A stretch of 64,000 nucleotides of DNA from Tubulanus polymorphus (taxonomy: Eukaryota > Nemertea > Palaeonemertea > Tubulaniformes > Tubulanidae): contig NC_134028.1 in NCBI RefSeq assembly GCF_964204645.1, positions 12,009,001 through 12,073,000 on the forward strand, written 5' to 3'. Within the stretch, counting starts at the first letter, position 1. Each line of letters begins with the position of its first letter. Positions 57,733-64,000 of this stretch are shown here, one piece after another. Both the position numbers and the translations under genes were made by a program. A model generated the notes under the pieces. It searched no databases, was not told where the DNA came from, and saw nothing but the letters and a program-made list of their open reading frames with translations.

Positions 57733-60135
57733 GGGTCGAAAACTGTTCCATCCGAGGATGATGAGAAGGAATTAGTTGATTTCGCGTGTAATCGTGCAAG
57801 TATGGGCATCGGATTTAAAAAGAGCACCTTCCTGCAGTACGCTGCCAAAATCGCTGCAAAGAGAGGAAAACTATTTTCAAATGGTATACCATCCGAGAAA
57901 TGGTGGCGTGGGATGAAATTACGTCACAAGGAGCTGAGTTTAAGGACTCCTGAATCTACTGGGCATTGTCGAATGATTGGTATGTCCCCATTACCAGTGC
58001 TCAACTTTTTCAAACAGTACCATGAAAGATTGGTCGAGAGTGAATTACTTGAAAGTCCGTCCCGTATTTGGAACATGGACGAAACTGGCTTTCAATTGGA
58101 TTTCAAACCACAGAAAGTGCTAGCCAAGTAAGTCAAATCTAAATCTGTAGGATTTTGTGTACTAGCCTAGATATTAAAACGTATATTGATTTTCAAAAGT
58201 TCAAGTATAAGTTGCTTCTTCATTTTATTTCAAGACGAGGTGTGAAGTCATTACCAATGAGAACGGCGTATTCGAAGGAATTAGTGAATGTTTTGGGGTG
58301 CGTGTCAGCCGTCGGTCAGACAATACCACCTCATTTCGTCGTTAAAGGAAAGACCAGAAAGTCTCTGCTCGGTTTCGATACGGAAAATGCACGACCGGAC
58401 TGGCGAATGAGTTCCTCCAATAGTGGCTGGACAAAACAAGTTAGTCAACTTGATTTGATTACCGGGTATAATAGGCAAAATGCTCAATACATACAACCTT
58501 TTTCCTGCAGGGTATTGGATATCAATGGTTTACTAAGACCTTTTTACCCAACATAGGACGAGAAAGGCCCCAACTTTTTGCTAATGGATGGTCATAATTC
58601 CCATAATTTCATTGAATTACTGGATGTATGTCGGGAGAATGATATAATTCTGATTGAAATTCCATCACACACCAGTAACTGGCTGCAGCCACTCGATTGG
58701 TAATTAGACTACTTTTTTTAACATTATCACACAAAATCCTGTTCCAGATGTATTTCTAATTCTATCATCTATAGGTGTGTATTCGTCCCGCTGAAAAAAG
58801 CCTGGAACATTAAGTGCTGCACACTCATGGCTGAAAATCCAGGGGTAGTTGAGGGGAAAAAGAACTTTTTCGGCTTGTTCAAACATGCATGGGAAGCGGG
58901 GTTACCCCCGCAAATTGCATAAGTTGCTTCCGTGCGACTGGAATGTTTCCATAGAATCCACTGGCTATACCGCAATCTGCATATGTACATGCAACAAATG
59001 AAGATCAACTTCGAGGTTTGATCAAAGCAGATTCCGTCGTAAGTATGAGTTATGAAAGTAATATTATGCAATGAGTTTATTGGAGACTTATTGAATGGAT
59101 ATCAATTTATTCAAATAGTTTTAAAACGCTCAATTTTTGGATTTATTTGCTTAAATTCCAGCCGTTAAATCAAGAAACTCTATCGATGGAAATTATATCG
59201 ACGGATCGAGAAAATGTATCAATAGATCGAGATAGTGTGTCGACAAATCGAGAAAATATGTCGACGAATTGTAAAACTGTGTCGACTAATGTTAAGAATG
59301 TTTTAACGAATAGTAATCTGGTGAATCAGGAAACTGTTGCTTCACAAGTTTCGATTCCCTAGGTCTCAGTTTAGTTCGATTTATTAATGAAAATATAAAT
59401 CATCATTCTACCAAATACAGGCATAATAGATATTTTTTTCCATTTGTTAGGCATTAAATGGAGAAAGAGTTGGGTCATCTGAAAGAAACCTTTCAATGTT
59501 TGATGAACCAATGCTAGCTGAAGTAAGTGTAGCCTTCAAAACGATCGGTACCGTAATAACAATCTATGCAATCAGGCTAAATCTAAAATGTTTAGGATGT
59601 TCCTTGTGATATGCCAATAACGAAAGTGCCCAGCGGATAAAGCATTGGAAGTTGTCGAAAAAGCTTTGAAGCCTGAGCAATTAGCCAAATATAAAAGGAG
59701 ACACGAAGAGGGTTTCGACCTCAAGACAGATGCCATGTATATGACTTGGAAACGACTTAAAGAAAAGTCATCTGTAAGATAGTGGTTTTGAAATCTGATC
59801 ACCTCTTTTATAGTATTAAGTAATGCTGTTTCAATACCCTAAATTTTTTTCAGCAAAATAAGTACTTTCCATTCAGCAATAGTTCGACACCATCCAGTCA
59901 TCTTAAAGACGTTTTGAATTATCCCAAGAGTACCACCCAATCTAAGACTACAGCTCCATTTTTGGATACCTACTATGTACTAACCTGCGATGAGGCATAT
60001 GTTCAGAAGTTATATCGGCAAGAGAGGAAAATAGCGTCAACTCTAGAAAAAGAAGAAAAGAAAAAATCAAAATCAAAAAAACAAAAAACATCTGTAAGAG
60101 TTAATAAGATAAATTACACAGAAAACCATACATAA
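57733..60135 (+). pseudogene. pogo-like transposase, copy 2, headless
   Basis: Lacks the HTH because the duplicated unit begins after it; any frame upstream (57655) is fused intergenic sequence. It keeps the first catalytic Asp (WNMDETG) but has TAG at 58554-58556 where copy 1 has TGG (PTWDEKG), cutting the protein before the second Asp. It shares the older lesions after GLPPQIA. Neither copy alone could make a full DDE enzyme. Confidence 0.87.
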
Positions 60136-60289
60136 TACCTATGGACAGAGGAGATCGAAGAGCACCCACCAGAAAATGTCATCAATGTTTTATCACCACC
60201 GACGGTTGTAAATGGGCGACTTCAGCTGGCATTTAATTCGGATGAATCTAATAAACTCAGCACCGATTTGTTCTGTGCGATTTGATTCA
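57733..60289 (+). repeat. 2557 bp tandem duplication, unit 2
   Basis: Direct copy of 55176-57732 with offset exactly 2557. Noted differences: GAC for GAA at 58078, TAG for TGG at 58554, GTC for GGC near 58790, plus single changes near 58288, 59938, 60013 and 60082. Confidence 0.95.
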
Positions 60290-61138
60290 TGATTGTCAGC
60301 ATCCTCGCTTGATCAATCAAACCTGGCAAGCGAGGATGGGTTGTTAGTCTAAACAGGCCTAGCCTAATCGTATTTGTGAAATAATAAGAGGCATTGTTAT
60401 AAATCAAAATATTATAGGCCTTAGTCTATAAATATAAATCATAGAAATCAGAGTTCTATGATATAAATATAGTTTTGTTGAATATTTGTTGAAAATTATG
60501 GCCTAGTACATGTGATGAAATAGGGCTAATTTACGAATCATTTTTGTCTTTTGAAAAGCCTGTATATTTATAATTTTAAAGAAATATCGGTATATGAAAT
60601 CGGTAGGTCATTGTGTTATGTTTTAATAAAAATAAAATGAATATTTTATTAATAATGAATATTTATATATCTGAACTTACTTGCCGTTGTGAAATTGCGC
60701 GCTTTCCACGTTTCACTATTGATTCGTTTAAGTTTTCATTTTGAAAGTAGATCCTTCATACAAGGCCCCGGAATCTGAATTAAGCAGTCTTCTAAAGAAC
60801 TAATGTTGCAAAATGTTGAAATTATTCAGATTACAGGGCTGGTTCTACAATTTTCAGAACCATGAATATGGCAGCCGAAATTAGGTACGCTATGCCGAAA
60901 TAAGGTAAACATAGGCCAAAATTGGGTCCAAAAATCATTTTATGATACCCAGTACTTGAACAGCCAAAGAAACATACATTTTGGCAGATTATCAATAAAC
61001 CCTGATAATAAGTTAAACCATTTTACTGCTAAAAATGACAAACGACTTTAACTCTCAAACATTTTTCATTTCGCTGTTAATAAGACGCGTGGGAACATGT
61101 GGACATTTTATCTATGCCGAAATTAGGTCACATTCCCC
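60290..61138. other. pogo-like element 3' region
   Basis: Non-coding right part of the pogo-like element, AT-rich, with inverted-orientation GCCGAAATTAGGTAC words from 60875 to the terminus. A hairpin-like CATCCTCGCTTGA...CAAGCGAGGATG lies at 60301-60337. Confidence 0.6.
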
Positions 61139-61140
61139 TA

Positions 61141-62545
61141 TGAATAACGATGATAACTCCATATGGAAGATTTTGTTGGACTCGCTTCCATTTGGTCTCA
61201 AAGTCAGTAGCAACGAATGTTGAGCGTGGCTCTAGAAGGGCTTGAGGGAACATTTGCGATCGCCGACGATAAAATTGTGGCCAGATGCGGTGACAGCCGA
61301 GACGCAGCTGATTGTGACCACGATACGAAACACGCCGCACAGTATCGTCGTTGCGAAGAACGAAAAATCATTTTGAGCTCAATGCTGTCGTTTTTGATCT
61401 CAAATTTTTTGAACAATTTTTGACCAATATACCTACGGTCGTGAGGTGATTGTTCATAATGATCACAAACCGCTTGCATCAATACTTAAGAAAACCCTGA
61501 GCCAGGTCCCCAAAAGGCTCCAATCGTTATTGATGCGCGTATATCTTTATGACATCACATTTGTATTTTGTGAAGGAAAGTCGCTTGTGCTTACCGACAC
61601 ATTAAGTCGTGCCCACTTGGAGAAAGTGGATGACCGACCACAAAAAATGAACGTCTGTTATTTTCCGTCGATAGCAGACTCTCGTATTGCAGAAGTGGCA
61701 GCGGCCACTTAATGTGACGCAACGCTCCAGAAACTGAAATCGTTGATTATAAATGTTTGGCCTAGCATGAAAACCGAAGTACCGTATGAGGTCAGGCAAT
61801 ATTACAATATGCGCGATGTGCTCAGCTATGACAGCACAACAGGGAACCTCGTGAAAGGAGAAGCGATGATTATTCCTGATCACTTCGCCAAAACATGAAA
61901 ACCAGATTGCATGCTGCACATCTTGGTTATGAGAGTATGATGAGACGAGCGAGACGCATAATATTCTGGCCTGGCATGTCGAGCGAAATCAGAAAAATGG
62001 CCGATACGTGTGAACCATGCCAAGATCTTAGGCTGCGGAACCAGCGAGAAGCGTTGCGACAGCATCCAGATGGAAGCGAACCATTCGAAAAGATTGCATG
62101 TGAAGATCAAAGGGTCCAACTACCTCATCACGGTTGATTATTTTGCGAGCTGGATCGAAGTCGAGCGTATGACTTCAACCACTACTACTACGAAGTGTAT
62201 ATCGGTCCTCAAACAGCAATTTGCGCATTACGGGATTCCGAAGCAAATCGTGACCGATCCGGGTCGATCCTCAGTTCACTAGTCGTGAATTCAAGGAATT
62301 CTTGGGCGTATGGGGAATTAATCATATTGAAGCGTCACATTTTCACCATAGCACGAATGGTTAAGCCGAAGCCGCTGTAAAAATGATCAAACATTTGATC
62401 ATTAAACCCATGAAAATACACGACGTCAGGATACAGGTTTGAGCCTGGCCGAACTGATGTTCGGGCAGAAAACGCGCTCATTCATCCCAGCGGGAGATAG
62501 CGCGACACATCTAATGGATGTTCGTCAGAAACGAGATCTTAAAAT
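61141..62545 (+). pseudogene. second Gypsy element, 3' part: RT end, RNase H, integrase
   Basis: Begins within RT: ITMITPYGRFCWTR in one frame, LPFGLKVSSNE in another. Further RT is shrunk to a short segment (61260-61360). RNase H: GREVIVHNDHKPLASILKKT, VFCEGKSLVLTDTLSRAH. Integrase: HAAHLGYESMMRRARRIIFW (zinc finger), CEPCQ, YLITVDYFASWIEVERM, FAHYGIPKQIVTDPG, and the tail GLSLAELMFGQKTRSFIPAG. Several frameshifts and stops. The reading continues from 51330 when the inserted DNA is ignored. Confidence 0.85.
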
Positions 62546-62636
62546 GTAACCCGGAAGTAAAACGGTAGACGATACCGTGGGTTCACGTGATGACCTGCTG
62601 GCTAGAAAATCAGCGTATTAGCTGGAAAATACGGTA

Positions 62637-62830
62637 CCTGTAAGTGAAGTTTGATTTGGATTCAGCAATAGGGAACGAAGGAATCACATGCCCACTGCTT
62701 CCTGAAATGTTTGATTCCTCTATTTCCCCAACCCTAGTTCTTTTAATTTGATCCCACTTCGGAGCATTAAAGACTGACTGGCAATACCTCATGTGATTCA
62801 ATAGAATCCAAATCAAACTTCACTTACAGG
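62637..62830. mobile_element. 194 bp MITE with 27 bp perfect inverted ends
   Basis: CCTGTAAGTGAAGTTTGATT then TGGATTC at the left equals the reverse complement of the right end (GAATCCA then AATCAAACTTCACTTACAGG). No coding capacity. Flanking bases TA and CA do not give a clear target duplication. Confidence 0.85.
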
Positions 62831-63540
62831 CAAGCTTGTTTAATTTTCTAATATAACAATGTGAGTTGTAACAATATTGCTAATAAAGATTTGATCTAGC
62901 ACTGTTTGCTTTGGAACTTTTAGTTGTTGCAGATTAAGACCATTAGAAATGTCCAATGAAATCTATCATATTAGGACTTTTCAATATAAAACGATTTAGC
63001 CTCATCTTAACTTACAAATGCACAGAAATTACTTTAATATCACAAATCCGCCAATAAAATGCAGTCCATTTCTATAGTGAAAAAACTGAATTATATGATG
63101 ACCAATTTAAAAAAATGCATAGTCCAAAGATAATTTGGTCAGCGGTAAACGCATTACATCTGATGAACTGCACTGGCATCTGTAATAAGGGAATGATCAG
63201 AAATATGTTTATGTCGGTGAAATAAAATATTTCAAAGTAGTTCTGAGGAAACCAGTTTCGCAGAAGTACATATCAGACCAGCAGAAACCACAGTAGGTGT
63301 CCATTGTAGACATTTTGCACAATTCAAATCTGTCTGACACAAATTGAAATCACACAACACTTGCCACAATAGGCTACAATCTGTTGGACCTTGTCACGGC
63401 AGGGAAATGTAAGATAAGGGCAAAAGGATCTATATTCAAATAAATAGACCATGCTTAAAATGAAATTGGTTCCCACTGTAACACATTAGCTTGTTTCTAC
63501 TTCGATATTATTGTACCTTAAGTCTTATTATTACCCCTGT
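62831..63540. other. no gene seen
   Basis: AT-rich, no exon, repeat boundary or RNA gene recognised. Confidence 0.4.
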
Positions 63541-63955
63541 GAAGCTGGCTCCCGGTTCCCAGTTCTTTATTCGGCTCCCGATTCAAAATGCTTTTGAACC
63601 GGGAGCCGAATCGGGAACCGGGAACCGGGAGCCGGCTACTGGTTCAGCTCCCGATTCAAAAACATTTTGAATCGGGAGCCAAATAAGGAACCGGGAGCCA
63701 GCTACTGGTTCAGCTCCCGATTCAAAAACATTATGAATCGGGAGCCGAATCGGGAACCGCGAACCGGCTACTGGTTCAGCTCCCGATTCAAAAACATTTT
63801 GAATCGGGAGCCGAATAAGGAACCGGGAGCCGGCTACTGGTTCAGCTCCCGATTCAAAAACATTTTGAATCGGGAGCCGAATCGGGAACCGGGCATGAGC
63901 CGGCTACTGGTTCAGCTCCCGATTCAAAATGTGAAGCTGGCTACTTATTCGCAAG
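63541..63955. repeat. 66 bp hairpin satellite, about 5-6 copies
   Basis: GCTACTGGTTCAGCTCCCGA starts units at 63635, 63701, 63767, 63833 and 63903 (66, 66, 66, 70 bp). Each unit contains GCTCCCGATTCAAAAACATT followed by TTGAATCGGGAGC, a strong hairpin, and a GGAACCGGGAGCC tail. The array may continue beyond the window only weakly; the sequence changes after 63955. Confidence 0.93.
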
Positions 63956-64000
63956 GTGGCGCTGGTATACACTATGCCGTAGTCCAGACATTTTACGTAA

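Larger units (their letters stand above)
54009..61138 (+). mobile_element. pogo-like DNA transposon with duplicated transposase gene
   Basis: Left end GGGGAGGTTGACCTAATTTC and right end, on the other strand, GGGGAATGTGACCTAATTTC are inverted repeats. TA flanks both (54007-54008, 61139-61140). Subterminal ACCTAATTTCGGCC words recur (54019, 54408, 54451 on the left; 60875, 60894, 61116 inverted on the right). The transposase gene has introns and a Pipsqueak-type HTH. A 2557 bp tandem duplication raises the length to 7130 bp from about 4570. TA target and transposase type indicate the pogo branch of Tc1/mariner. Confidence 0.9.

Noticed and set aside
63541-63955. CRISPR-like array
   Set aside because: Repeats are contiguous 66 bp units without unique spacers.

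Overview
The window is AT-rich animal DNA: spliced genes with GT-AG introns, long introns, a dense mixture of DNA transposons and retroelements, many TAGGCCTA-type words and no bacterial-style operons. I read it as a marine invertebrate (mollusc-like or echinoderm/hemichordate-like), but the sequence alone does not fix the phylum.

Host gene. The only host gene I can name is on the minus strand. Three exons (39085-39225, 12294-12471, 1603-1768) read like katanin-interacting protein (KATNIP/KIAA0556). The last two join in phase across a 10.5 kb intron. At least one exon between the first two is not identified. So about 38 kb of the window is intron of this gene, and most other features are mobile DNA inside it or upstream of it.

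Layout. 1-6 kb: host exon, tandem repeats, a LINE remnant. 6.2-7.2 kb: a non-autonomous DNA transposon with an empty-site relative at 34 kb. 7.7-11.3 kb: a decayed DIRS (tyrosine-recombinase) retroelement on the minus strand. 12.6-19 kb: copies of two interspersed families, one carrying a clean MITE insertion. 20.8-33.3 kb: the most interesting unit, a 12.5 kb DNA transposon with CCCTTATGAAAA termini and GTGCACTT-rich subterminal arrays. It carries two divergent spliced genes, a CACTA/tnp2-like transposase (minus) and a BEN-domain protein (plus). 34.3-38.6 kb: a Ty3/Gypsy element with both LTRs, a tRNA-Leu primer site and a 5 bp target duplication. 39.6-41.6 kb: an inverted-repeat element with a decayed spliced gene. 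42.0-48.3 kb: a TA-flanked MITE containing a piggyBac element (TTAA), which itself contains a 2.7 kb foldback. 50.4-62.5 kb: a second Gypsy element whose reverse transcriptase is interrupted by about 9.8 kb, comprising a zinc-finger-bearing repeat and a pogo-like element. The pogo element carries a 2557 bp tandem duplication of its transposase gene. 62.6-64 kb: a 194 bp MITE and a 66 bp hairpin satellite.

How it fits together. The window records successive, nested insertions. The BEN/transposase element is close to intact: I see one frameshift in the main transposase exon and one or two unresolved joins in the BEN gene. The other transposons are decayed by frameshifts, nonsense codons, deletions of catalytic blocks and a striking number of local tandem duplications.
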